Positions 1 through 9,510 of a stretch of 28,192 nucleotides of DNA are shown here, in pieces. Position numbers and translations under genes: made by a program. The notes below the pieces were generated by a model. The model saw only the letters and a program-made list of their open reading frames with translations. It was not told where the DNA came from and did no database searches. Numbering within the stretch: position 1 is the stretch's first letter; each line of letters opens with the position of its first letter. The stretch lies in the NCBI GenBank assembly GCA_002102555.1, contig MCFL01000301.1:1-28192 (forward strand), written 5' to 3'. This DNA is from Catenaria anguillulae PL171 (taxonomy: Eukaryota; Blastocladiomycota; Blastocladiomycetes; Blastocladiales; Catenariaceae).

Positions 1-1
1 C

Positions 2-454
2 TTTGTTCCCATGTTTGACTTTTGCCAACCCTACCATTGCCACGCCCTTGGCCCAGACGTGGACGCCGCCGCTTCCACCACCGACTTGACACGCGTCTAT
101 CACCACACCGGCAGCCACGGCATTCAACGCACGCACCCCACCGACGCGCACGCACGCCGCCTGCAATCCATGCTGCGCACGCTTGTGCGCATGAGCCCCG
201 GGTTTGCCGCCAAATGCGTCAAGTGGCACGCACCGGCGACGATTCCGCTGTGGGTGTGGCCGTGCTTTGCCAGTCAGGGAGTCGAGCTGGGCAAGGCGGT
301 GCAGAAAAAGGCACTGAGCGAGACGGTTGGCGACTTGGTCAAGTATGGGAGGACTGCCGAGGTGCAAGTGTTGGTTGAGGCCGTGGGTGGACGTGAGGAG
401 GCGATAGGCAAGCAAGTGACAATGGCCATGAGCAAGTTGGAGATTAAGGAGTAA
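2..454 (+). CDS. 3' end of an unrecognised protein gene (partial)
   Basis: The reading frame is already open at the left edge and runs to a TAA at 452-454, so this is the C-terminal part of a larger protein or a last exon. The first in-frame ATG is at 11, but nothing shows that it is the true start. The visible protein is about 150 residues. A helical-looking stretch begins around QSMLRTLVRMSP and is followed by a hydrophobic segment rich in Trp and Pro (IPLWVWP). The C-terminus is charged and ends in KLEIKE. Codon choice is like that of the recognised genes. I do not recognise the family, and no signal peptide or clear membrane helix can be judged from the fragment. Confidence 0.5.
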   Translation, partial: FVPMFDFCQPYHCHALGPDVDAAASTTDLTRVYHHTGSHGIQRTHPTDAHARRLQSMLRTLVRMSPGFAAKCVKWHAPATIPLWVWPCFASQGVELGKAVQKKALSETVGDLVKYGRTAEVQVLVEAVGGREEAIGKQVTMAMSKLEIKE

Positions 455-559
455 CAAAGTGTATATGCATCACCTGAAGAAAAGGAAAAACAAACAAACA
501 AAAAGGGACATGCTCAATATACATACAATGATGGTGCTTGGTCCGTACGTGTGGACCGG

Positions 560-2385
560 CTACCGCATCCCGTTCAAACTACTCACAGCCGCACCTGCCT
601 GCTGCAACCTGGCCAACAACTGCGGATCCGCTCCGCCGCGATACAGCATACCGGCACCAGCTTGCTGCTGCTGCTGACCGGTGATTGCTGCCAAGTGCAT
701 GGCGGCGGTCTGCTGATCCCTCAACCCGGGCGGCATTGCTGCGCCGGCACCCACCGCGTTGGGTCCAACGACCCCCGGTGGTACCCCGACCCCACTCACG
801 GCCATGGGCGGTACCCCTGGAATGTGTGCGGCGGGCGGGCCAGGGACGTGCACGGGGACGGGCGGATTGCCCGCGCGTTCCTCGAGCTGCTCATAGTACA
901 GCGTTAACTCCTTCCTCGTCTTTTGCCACGTGGCCACATCAAACACCACAAACGTGCCGCGCTCGTACTGTGCCGTTTTGGCCACGGGATCCACGCTCGG
1001 GTCCTTTGTGAGCCACACTTGGGCCGCCCGGTTGAACCGCCAGTGCCGCGACCAGAGTTCTTGCGCGGCGAGTTCTTGGGCCGCGTCGCGCGGTTGTGCG
1101 TAAAACAGGTAGAAGAGGGTTTCGTCCGAAAAGGAGGCAAGTTTGGCGGCAATGCCCTTTGCGCCGGCGGCCGTCGGGGGTAGTTGCACAGAGTAGCACG
1201 CGGGCAGGTGGTATTCGGGCTCGAGCGGTTGGCCCGTGGTGGGAGAGAGGGCCAGTTGGGTGTCGGCAAAGGGCGAGATGAAGGTCGCATAGAGCACACT
1301 GATCAACGTTTGTTATTGTTTTTTTCGGGCGTGAGTGATCCATGCAGAGGGAGCAGAGAAGGAGAGAAGCAAGAATCAGGCGTACTCTGCTGAATTGAGA
1401 TTGAGTCCCAAGGTGGTCAAGTCTGTGCCCAAAGCCAAAGCATTGGCATCTGGATCCGTGTTGCGGATAATGTTGAGCAACCCAAACAAGCCAAACTTGT
1501 CCGAGTTGGACATTGGCGCCGCATTGGCATCTGCTGGAGCTTGCGATGGATCGACAATGGTGCCCATGGATGGGGGGGGAAGCGATGAGTCAACACCCAA
1601 ATGGGGATGAGCTGGCTTCCCCGATCCAATGACGCCGCCGCCGGGAACCGAAGATGTGGCGGCGGCGGCCGTAGTGCCAGGACGTGTGGCTGTAAATGCC
1701 TGTGGGGCGCCAGCAGGGCCAGAGAGTGGAGGCTTGGAACCGGCGGATGCAGCCGCGGCTGCAGCCATGGCGGCGGCATTGGAAGCATTGAGGAAAGCCT
1801 TGTCGAGCAACGGGTTGGTCGCATTGCCTGCGGGGTTGCCTGGCTGCTGCTGTTGCTGCTGCATTTGTGCCCAGGTGCGTTGTTGCAGTGAGGCAGATTG
1901 AGCGGCTGCAAGGTGCGGTGGCAGTGGCGAGTGTGCGGCGTGAGAAAGGGGAGGGAAGTCGTCAAAGGCGGTTGGCCCCGCGTCCGTGTCTTGAGGCTGG
2001 GCTTGTTGTTGCTGAGCGTTGAGCATGGCAAGACGAGCGGCCATGAGGTCGCGTGGGATAGATTGTTGTTGTTGCTGCTGCTGTTGCTGTTGTTGAGCGG
2101 ACGAGAGTCCTGGGGGAAGGAAGCCGCCGGCATTGTTTGCTTGCTGCTGTTGTTGAAGCTGGATTTGTTGCTGCATGGGAGAGAGGGCGGAATTGGGTCC
2201 CAGGGTGCCAGCGGCAGTGCCACCAGCGCCCAGTGGAAGCTTTCCTGTTGGTCGAGTCAACGATGGTTTGTGTCAAGGCGTAGCGTAACGTCAGCGACCA
2301 AGTGTCCAGTGTTGCTGAGCTCAGGACAGAATGTTGTCACTTGGCATGGCAACAAGCACACGGCAGACGGACCTCGATTCATCAT
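560..2385 (-). CDS. NOT2: CCR4-NOT complex subunit NOT2 (CNOT2-like)
   Basis: NOT2 is a structural subunit of the CCR4-NOT complex, which deadenylates mRNA and influences transcription; it pairs with NOT3/5 through the NOT box. The proposed model is exons 2385-2373, 2244-1386 and 1298-560, with GT-AG introns, giving about 536 residues. The junction at 1386/1298 restores the family signature: FGLFGLL, then LGTDLTTLGLNLNS running straight into VLYATFISP. Next come DETLFYLFY, AAQELWSRHWRF, YERGTFVVFD and a final LEER, all typical of the NOT2/3/5 domain (about residues 254-432). The N-terminal half is Gln/Ala/Pro-rich, with CAG/CAA runs near 2060-2170. A Pro/Gly/Gln tail of about 100 residues follows the NOT box, longer than in many NOT2 proteins. 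The first tiny exon (13 nt) is inferred only from phase and a GTCCGT donor; the main exon has no in-frame ATG. The gene diverges from the nucleoporin gene across about 355 bp. Confidence 0.88.
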
Positions 2386-2740
2386 TGTCGGGTGCCGCGG
2401 AACGCAGCAAAAAGCAGGCAGACAGTGAATGTGTGTGTTTCTGGACGATTGCACAGAGTGGGATAGCAATGGGATTCGTGGTCAAGTACTCTTCCCACAT
2501 GGAATCCATCAACGTAAACGTTAACGTCGACCACACATAAAAGTTGGCGTTAGCGGAATGAGTGAACTTGCTGGTCGAGATAGGTGGATCGGCACGTCGC
2601 TCACATCGGATCGCATCGGCAACCCGATTTTCGTCTGACCCTGGTATATCGATATTCTACATACCGGTCCACAGGTCAATGCATTTCACGTTGCCCAGAG
2701 AGAGAACTCGGCGCAATCAATTGAATTCGGATCCGATCCA
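2386..2740. promoter_or_regulatory. Divergent intergenic promoter region
   Basis: This is the spacer between the inferred start of NOT2 (leftward) and the nucleoporin gene (rightward). A perfect 10-bp palindrome, ACGTTAACGT, lies at 2518-2527 within a stretch carrying several AACGT/ACGTT motifs, which could be a symmetric factor site. No clear TATA box is seen. Open frames here are short and look non-coding, although the 5' end of the NOT2 transcript could extend into this region. Confidence 0.35.
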
Positions 2741-5700
2741 ATGATGGCGTCGACCCTTGACTCGGATTCCCCGCTGTCCGTCCCGCCCTGGACGGCCCGC
2801 ATCAAGCACCATCCCATCTTTCAATCCAGTGCCTCTGCCTCTGCCTCTGCCTCTGCCTCTGCCTCTGCCTCTGCCGCTGCCTCTGCCTCTGCCACCGACA
2901 TTGGCATTGGCATTGGCATTGGCATTGGCATTGACACTGCCATTGATCAAACCACTGTCTTGCCCTCGGCCTCAGCCTCCTTTTCCCGCTTTGCCAATGT
3001 CTCGATCTCGGCCTCGGTCCTCGACGCTTCCCTTCTCGACCCTGAGCTTGACCTCGATCTCGACCTGGACGTTCCCGTCCCGCGCAATGTCCTCGCCGCT
3101 TCGGGCCAAATCCTCGCCGTCATCGTGAGCGGCCACTGCGCCTCGTCTCGCTCCGCGCAGTAAAGACGGTTTGCGCCGCACTCCCCGCAAGCGCCTCCGA
3201 GCAAGACATTGTCTCTGCCCTGCACGAACACGCCCCTTACTGGCGCGTCCACTTGCCCTCTTCCTCCTCGACTTCATCAACCGAGTCCACAGTGCTTGAC
3301 TCGAGCTGGCTTCAGTTGCAATTCAACCAAACAGGCCGTTTCTTTGGCTCTGCTCTCGGCCCACCGACTTGCCGTGATCGATTTCGGCTCTCGCTCACGC
3401 GCCTCGCCGACGCATCCATCCCCCCCAACAACCCTCCCAGTACAACAGCTCGACCTTTTCGCTCACTGCATCCCTCGGCACACTCCCCAACACCACGACC
3501 ACCAATGTCAACGCCAATACCACAGCAACAACCACCACCACCTTGGGCTATCTCGACCCATATGACTCACTCCCACATTGAAACGCAACTCTCTACGAAC
3601 TCGGCGCCTCGTCCCTCTTGTTTGCCTCCACCACCTCGCCACTCATCCAATGCCTCTGGCACCCAATGTCCAAGGACCACTCGGACCTCCTCGTGCTTGC
3701 CCAAAACGGCCACCTGTCTGTCTACTCGATCCTCGCCAGCATCAACGAGCCCGTCCACACATACTATGCCTTGGACGAGCAAAGCGCGCGCGATCGCATC
3801 AACCCCATGATGGCCGACGTGCACGCGGCTTGCACGCCCGTTGGCATGGCGTTTGGTGTTGTGAGCCGAGTGTTTGGACAAGTCGACGGGGTCCACTACA
3901 AGTCGTTGGCGCCCGAACGCGTGTGGAGCAAGTGTACGGTTTATGTGGCCATGCGCGATGGCAGCGTCAAGGCCATTTGTCCGGTCTTGCCACGTGTTTG
4001 GTACTGTATTGCGATGCTTTTTTTTTTTTTTTTTTTTTTGCGGACATTCAACACACCTTGATACTTGTATACTTACTCACTCCTTGTGTTGTTGAGCACG
4101 CAGGAACATGTCTCTTTTCGACTACAAATGCATGCACGCCTCGCTGCTGACGCTTCCCGATTCCTCGGCCGCCTCGCCACTCGCCGCAACCGCTCTCGCG
4201 CGGTTCCTCACGCACATCAACACGCAGCTCGATCCCGAGTACCAAATCCGCCCGCCCACCGCTCTGGCAGGCACACTGCGCTCGGGTGGCGCCGCATTGC
4301 GGTTTTCCGAGTCGGTCGTCCGCGACGCGGACCTGCCCGATGCGGGCGACCTAGTGTTTGCTCCGTCGGATCTCACCTCGCACGTGTTTGTGGATGCGCC
4401 CGTTTACAACGGGATAGTGCCTTACGCGCAAGCAATTGTGTTGGATGCAGACAGTTTGCCGACGGCCGCAAGCTTGGACCTGGCGGCGGTGTGCACAGAC
4501 GTGTGCGTGGCACTGGCCGAGGCAACTGAACCAGAGATGGACGTCCAGGTGCCCGTGATGTTGGTTGCGTGGTATGCGGGCGAGGTCGATGTGGTGTGCA
4601 CCGACACGGTGTGGCCCATGTGGGGCACACGTGTGAGTGAGCGGGCAAGAAGGATGGGTGGCGAGCCATTGACGTGGGTAGTGCGCAAGGACGACGAGGG
4701 CGAAGCGGCGGGCAATGTGAGTGCGTTTGCCACAGAAACCATTCGGTTGGACGTGGCCCCGGGGTTTGTGAGGCTGGCCATGGATCCCGTGGTTGCCGGT
4801 CAGATTGTGGTGACGCACGCCGAGGGCGTGCATCAGGTGGTTGTGCGGCTGGGCGCCGCGTCGATTGCACACCAGGTCGTCGATACGGTCCCGCTCAAGG
4901 GACTCTTGCAGCACAATGCCGATGAGCAGGGCAACGTGACAAGTGCGTCTATGTCTATGGTGATGGGTGGCGGCGCGGAACACTTGTTCAAGCTCAACGC
5001 ATCCACCATTCTCGGCGGTCATCAATCCACCAAACCGCAAGTGCTCAAGAACCCCGTGGTCGGATGCGTGGCCATTGGCGACGCGCTCTTGGGCCACTCG
5101 ACCATTTTCATCACGCCCGAGGACGCATCTGCTGCCCCACTTTACACCATTGACCTGGCGCTCGTTGACCTGGCCGAAAATTATGACGACATTGATCTCG
5201 CCACGCTGCCCGCCTCCAGCCGTGCCGTGCTCGACCTTGCCGCACCCTTCAAGAACCCGCTCACGCCTTACCCATTTGTCTCTCTGGCCGATATTCCCGA
5301 CACGCTGCCCATCGTGTCGCGGCTCAACCTGCCCGAATCACGCGCCGAGGGTGTGTCGGAGCCGCAGCTCGAATACCTGTTTGCGAAAACGGCCCACATT
5401 GGCAAACTCATGCAACCGCTCTCGACACTCGTCGACCAAATGAAGGACGCCATGCACGTCATGAGCACGCTCGAGGAACAAGCACGGTCGCTCATCAAGT
5501 CGCTCGCATTCTCCAAGTTGTCGGTGAAAGCCAAGCTCGAGGCGGCCGAGCTGGCCGCCGTGCAAGTCGAGCAGCGCGCAGATGGCATGTTGCAAGTGAT
5601 TCACGACGTGAGGCATCCGGCGCACCTGACGCCGGCCGAGCGCAAGTACCATCGCGAGGTGGTCAAGGCGGCGCATGAGGCCAATGCATTGAGGGAGCGC

Positions 5701-5946
5701 GTAGGCAAAGTTGCGGGCATGCGCGACAGGTTTGTTGAGTGGGCGGATGAGGAGAGGAGGCTCAGGGAAGAGGCCAGGGCCAAAGAGGCCGACATGTTTG
5801 GTGGGCCCGTGAGTCCCGAGATGGTTGACAAGTTGATGGGCATGTTACAGGCGCAGTACTTGGCCATCCGGAGGATGGAAGAGGAGTTGGAGAGGGTCAG
5901 GGCGAGTGACGAGTTGGCAAAGAGGTTGGAGAGGTTGGAGGTTTGA
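2741..5946 (+). CDS. Nup82/Nup88-like nucleoporin (frame broken in the N-terminal part)
   Basis: Nup82/Nup88 sits on the cytoplasmic face of the nuclear pore and anchors the mRNA-export platform. The protein would start at ATG 2741. It shows beta-propeller-like segments (WRVHLPSS, HRLAVIDF, PLIQCLWHP, DLLVLAQNGHLSVYS) and ends in a long charged coiled coil over the last 180 or so residues (about 5390-5946), the usual architecture. An intron at 4001-4103 (GTACTG...CAG) contains a 22-T run; splicing joins CPVLPRVW to NMSLFDYK in frame. From 3600 onward the frame is clean. Between about 3118 and 3581 it is not: the frame changes near 3118-3135, 3337-3346 and 3385-3440, and a TGA lies at 3579-3581, yet homologous-looking peptides continue across the breaks. 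The N-terminus also carries Ser-Ala and Gly-Ile dipeptide repeats. Family assignment rests on architecture and short motifs, so other propeller-plus-coil nucleoporins remain possible. Confidence 0.65.
2831..2893 (+). repeat. (GCCTCT)n coding microsatellite
   Basis: About ten copies of a GCCTCT hexamer encode a Ser-Ala dipeptide run near the N-terminus of the nucleoporin. One unit is interrupted (GCCGCT). Confidence 0.9.
2901..2932 (+). repeat. (TTGGCA)n coding microsatellite
   Basis: Five TTGGCA units plus two bases encode a Gly-Ile dipeptide run directly after the Ser-Ala run of the same protein. The two hexamer arrays adjoin but have unrelated units. Confidence 0.9.
4018..4039 (+). repeat. 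T22 homopolymer inside an intron
   Basis: Twenty-two consecutive T residues lie in the nucleoporin intron 4001-4103, upstream of a TACTTAC branch-like motif and the CAG acceptor at 4101-4103. The run is far longer than a normal polypyrimidine tract and is a likely site of length error or polymorphism. Confidence 0.85.
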
Positions 5947-7227
5947 GTCTTTTCGTGTCTTGAGTGTGTGCTGGTGCGCAATGCTAATGTATGATGTCTA
6001 CCCTTGACCGCATGGTTCGAGTGCCTGCCCGCGTGTGTACAGCGTGACTGACAGAAGGCGCAAGCTTAAAGGGATAGGTAATGTAAGCCGAAGGTATCGG
6101 CGGCACGAGCCGTTTATGCCGTTGCGGTGGACCAACAACATGCCTGCATATGCCGGTGATCGATTCAAGCTGAAGTGTACACATTTCGTCGTCAGTGTCA
6201 CTTCCGTCCTGGTGATCAATCACGGCCAAACTAGGGACCGCACCGCCCGTCATGACGGGCCCCTATTGCGATGGGTCTTATCGCGGCGGGCTCTTTGTCT
6301 TTATTTACATGTGACGGATCGGCCGTGATTTGAATTGCCTTGCAGACCTGCTGGCTCAGAGCTTGAACATGTGTTGTCTGGCAACCACGGATCGGAACAG
6401 AGAACAGAGAATGGCAAGAAAAGTATGCGAAACGGGAAGAAATACATTGGGAGTACATGTCGGCAGATGTCACGGGAAACAGCTTCTCCTCGCCATGGCC
6501 ACATGTCTCATATGCGACTCATGGCGACCGCGAAACGTAACCTGCATTCCGCCCGAAATGTTGACCAAGTCTTGATTCCAGCTAGGACTGAATCCCACGA
6601 TCCTCGCCCACCCATTTCTTGTCGCGTGCCGCGTGTCGGCCACCATGGCTGCAGTCATCCGACTCGTGTCCGCAACCCCGCTCGCCAACGCGCAAATCGA
6701 TCCCTGGCGACAGAGATGTGGCTCGTGCGCACATGGCGACCTTGAATAAAACGTACAACCAATACAGTCACATGCGCACAACATGCCCGCCTCTACACAA
6801 TGCGGGGATGCCCAACCGGGCGATAGCAGGCTCGCGCCGCCTGGCCCTAGTCCATCAATCTGCCACACGTCACCCGACCACGCTCTGCACGGATCACGGC
6901 AATGCAATGCTTCTTGCTCGCATCCCCACGTGCCACCACCCGGAATCTGTCAAACCCGAGTATGTATGGTCTGCACGTACCTTCAATGCAACGTACGGAT
7001 GCGGGATGGCCAGGCCCGGCGATCAGAGCGCGCAGTGGAATCGGTCTGACAAAGGCGGGGCGGACGCCAGTCTGAGCTGGGCCAGCGAAGTACCCGGGTA
7101 CGCCAGGCCCAGGGAATGGGCGGCCCCCTGCAAGCGGAAACGGTCCGGCAAAGGCAGGGCGGACGCCCGGGCCGGCATCTGGAGGCGCAAACGGCGGCAC
7201 GAAAGGCGGCACGAAAGGGAACATGAT
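5947..7227. other. Gene-poor stretch, no supported gene
   Basis: Downstream of the nucleoporin stop, short open frames occur on both strands but none has a recognisable motif or consistent splicing. A perfect 16-bp palindrome (GCCCGTCATGACGGGC) lies at 6245-6260. A proline-rich open frame on the minus strand begins at ATG 7224, with repeats of the type PFVPPF and GPGVRPAF. It could be a low-complexity exon, but I would not call it a gene. Confidence 0.4.
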
Positions 7228-7240
7228 GACGATCGGATTA
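7228..7240 (+). repeat. Left target-site duplication of the retroposon-like element
   Basis: The 13-mer GACGATCGGATTA occurs here and again at 7446-7458, exactly bracketing the element. This is the expected footprint of target-primed or staggered-cut insertion. Confidence 0.75.
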
Positions 7241-7446
7241 CAAATTCATTCATTCATTCATGGTGCGTGGTACAGCATTATGACGACTGGCATCGGTCCA
7301 GAAGGTTGCAGCGCCGATCGCAAAGCAGGTCAGGGCCAGAGCAGTCAGGAGGGAGGGCGGATCGAGGACCCAGCGTTAGAAAAAACGTGACACGCGTGAC
7401 CCAGATCGGGACCCAGATCGATTTGGGGGTTTGCCATCATGTATAG
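7241..7446 (-). mobile_element. Short SINE-like retroposon, single copy with TSD
   Basis: This element of about 206 bp recurs nearly base for base at 8573-8778. It is flanked by a 13-bp direct repeat (7228-7240 and 7446-7458, overlapping the element end by one base). Read on the minus strand it starts CTATACATGATGGC and ends in a (TGAA)n tail followed by TTTG. A simple-repeat 3' tail plus a target-site duplication is how SINEs and other non-LTR-mobilised sequences look, so I orient it on the minus strand. It encodes no protein. I do not see a convincing tRNA-like A/B box pair, so the parent RNA is unknown. Confidence 0.65.
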
Positions 7447-7458
7447 ACGATCGGATTA
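7446..7458 (+). repeat. Right target-site duplication of the retroposon-like element
   Basis: This is the second copy of GACGATCGGATTA. The first G is shared with the terminal G of the element, so the duplication is 12 or 13 bp. Confidence 0.75.
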
Positions 7459-7639
7459 TTGCCCGTTCGCGAGAAAATTGAGGTCGCGTGCATTCCAAGC
7501 GCACGCCAACCGAAGCGCACACACGCCAACCGCAACATCACATCCTGTATATCTGTTAGTGATAACCTCCAATAAACCCATGATAATCTCCAATTTTGCT
7601 CAAAACCTTCAGCAATACCATCTAAACGCCCACATATTG

Positions 7640-8340
7640 CTCTCACACCATGGTCAGCATCTTGACCGAAGTCAAGGGCAAGCACGCCGTTGCTGAGGTG
7701 ATCTACCACGCCCTCTACGCCTACTTTTAGGCATGCAAAGCCGAAACGGAAATTGACGAGAAGAATGGTTTCGTTGGCGGTGGCAAGGGCGGACAGGTTG
7801 TCGACAGTCAGCTTAATGTGATCTGTTACATTGATATCGAGGAAATCAGAAACATAACATGGATGGACACATGGCACAATGCAACGTACTGTTTTGGTGA
7901 CTTTCTTGCTCCTCTCCCCAAAGGAAATAAAAGCGCTTTTGCGAATGCTTGTACAGGGCAAAAATGTGTCGAGGTTGACTAGCGACGCAGGCGTCACCTT
8001 CCATTTGGGTTGCGGTGGAGTGGTGGGCGATTGGGCAGTGGTAGTCGCTGGAGGCGGGGCAGCATCGCCGGATTGCTCGGTTGCTTGTGAGGGCTCCGAA
8101 GGTTGAGCGCGAGTAGCGGCACCGCCCAGAGCAGGTCCGATCGCCTCCATGCCCAGACCTTTGAAGTCGTCGAGTGTCTTTTGTGGCCCAATGTTGAACT
8201 TGAAAAGGATGTTGGACGGCATGATGGGACGGAACATGGCTTTTTGCGGGTCCTTGGTGGTGGATTTCTTCTGATTGGGGCGTTCTTTGTTGTGTGGCCG
8301 AGGGCGTAACGGTTTGGCGAAGGGAACGGGGGGCCATCGT
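7640..8340 (-). other. Possible hypothetical gene between the two element copies
   Basis: A minus-strand frame from ATG 8237 down to about 7890 has gene-like composition: MFRPIMPSNILFKF, then QKTLDDFKGLGME, an Ala/Pro/Thr linker, and KWKVTPASLVNLDTF. A GTACGT donor at about 7891 would end the exon; splicing to the next acceptors gives only a very short extension. In-frame open sequence continues upstream of ATG 8237, while another ATG near 8333 is in a different frame across a C6 run, so the 5' end is uncertain and may contain an indel. QKTLDDFK loosely resembles a PCNA-interacting peptide, but that could be chance. I do not recognise the protein. Confidence 0.25.
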
Positions 8341-8570
8341 GGAGTTCGATTGAGTGAGTTGAGTAGATGTAATAACGATTTTGCATGTAGTCAATGAAGA
8401 ACCATCCATGGAATTTATGTAAATATTGTAAATATTTCACATTGGAGAGCAAAATGGGCTGTGAATGGGTGCTTGCGGCCGGGTTGTTCAGGTTGCGCTT
8501 GGAGTGTGCGGCGCGGCGGAAGTGTGCGGCGAACGAAGTGAGGTTGTTCAGATTTGACCCAAACGCGCAA

Positions 8571-8778
8571 TACAAATTCATTCATTCATTCATGGTGCGT
8601 GGTACAGCATTATGACGACTGGCATCGGTCCAGAAGGTTGCAGCGCCGATCGCAAAGCAGGTCAGGGCCAGAGCAGTCAGGAGGGAGGGCGGATCGAGGA
8701 CCCAGCGTTAGAAAAAACGTGACACGCGTGACCCAGATCGGGACCCAGATCGATTTGGGGGTTTGCCATCATGTATAG
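8571..8778 (-). mobile_element. Second copy of the SINE-like element, with tail
   Basis: This is a copy of the sequence at 7239-7446 including the (TGAA)n tail. In the orientation of the element, extra head units (8779-9213) lie directly upstream of it. No matching duplication was found between the left flank (ending CGCGCAA) and the sequence after 9213, so this insertion is either older, rearranged, or differently bounded. Confidence 0.65.
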
Positions 8779-9213
8779 AAGGTTGCAGCGCCGATCGCAA
8801 AGCAGGTCAGGGCCAGAGCAGTCAGGAGGGAGGGCGGATCGAGGACCCAGCGTTAGAAAAAACGTGACACGCGTGACCCAGATCGGGACCCAGATCGATT
8901 TGGGGGTTTGCCATCATGTATAGAAGGTTGCAGCGCCGATCGCAAAGCAGGTCAGGGCCAGAGCAGTCAGGAGGGAGGGCGGATCGAGGACCCAGCGTTA
9001 GAAAAAACGTGACACGCGTGACCCAGATCGGGACCCAGATCGATTTGGGGGTTTGCCATCATGTATAGAAGGTTGCAGCGCCGATCGCAAAGCAGGTCAG
9101 GGCCAGAGCAGTCAGGAGGTAGGGCGGATCGAGGACCCAGCGTTAGAAAAAACGTGACACGCGTGACCCAGATCGGGACCCAGATCGATTTGGGGGTTTG
9201 CCATCATGTATAG
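8634..9213 (-). repeat. Four tandem 145-bp units (element head monomers)
   Basis: Units start at 8634, 8779, 8924 and 9069, exactly 145 bp apart, and end at 9213. They are practically identical; the only difference I noticed is G to T at 9120 in the last unit. The unit equals the element without its tail-proximal 60 or so bases. The same 145 bp occurs once at 7302-7446. On the minus strand this gives three extra heads followed by one complete element. Each unit ends in a CATCATGTATAG-type junction. Confidence 0.92.
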
Positions 9214-9510
9214 ATGTGGTGAGACATGCGGTGCAGATCTGCGATCATCAATGCACCGCGGCTCTTAGTGTGAGGCAATTTGCGGTGGAGCACCATAACG
9301 GCGCCAGCAACGCCCCGGACCAAGCACTCATGCATGTGCCAGCTCGGCCCGCGGCCTGCCGACGAGGTCGAGCGACCTCGGCCTTGAGGGGGTGGAAGAT
9401 AGGATACAAATACGGGACCCAACCTCCCCACTGGAGTGTTGGACCATCATCAAACAACCCCATCCCGCTCCGATACTTCCACCCGCCAACCCCAACCACC
9501 CCCGCTCAAC
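9214..9510 (+). promoter_or_regulatory. Upstream region of the metacaspase-like gene
   Basis: This stretch separates the repeat array from the next start codon. It contains two hairpin-forming inverted repeats: GCGGTGCA at 9228-9235 with its complement at 9252-9259, and CGAGGTCG at 9363-9370 with its complement at 9373-9380 (2-base loop). An AGGGG motif, which resembles the fungal stress-response element, follows at about 9387. The leader just before the ATG is C/A-rich, as in many fungal 5' UTRs. Confidence 0.35.

Noticed and set aside
3126..3160. 35-nt intron GTGAGC...GCGCAG in the nucleoporin
   Set aside because: Removing it brings a TAA directly into frame, and it is much shorter than every supported intron here.
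3579..3581. TGA read as tryptophan (recoded genetic code)
   Set aside because: Only one such site occurs, inside a region with other lesions. Clean genes such as TFIIE alpha use TAG as stop and the RRM gene uses TGA as stop.
6847..7224. Proline-rich minus-strand protein
   Set aside because: Composition is low complexity and no homologous motif or supported splicing is present. The retroposon lies directly upstream of its ATG.
7650..7980. Plus-strand gene starting at ATG 7650
   Set aside because: The frame stops after 26 codons, the open continuation has no acceptable intron, and the opposite strand is at least as gene-like.
7239..8778. Mini LTR element with 208-bp terminal repeats around a 1.1-kb interior
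   Set aside because: The target-site duplication brackets the left copy alone, the outer flanks do not match, and the repeats lack TG...CA ends and a primer-binding site.
8571..9213. CRISPR-like array
   Set aside because: The units are 145 bp, contiguous and without spacers, and the same unit occurs within a dispersed element; this is a tandem repeat.
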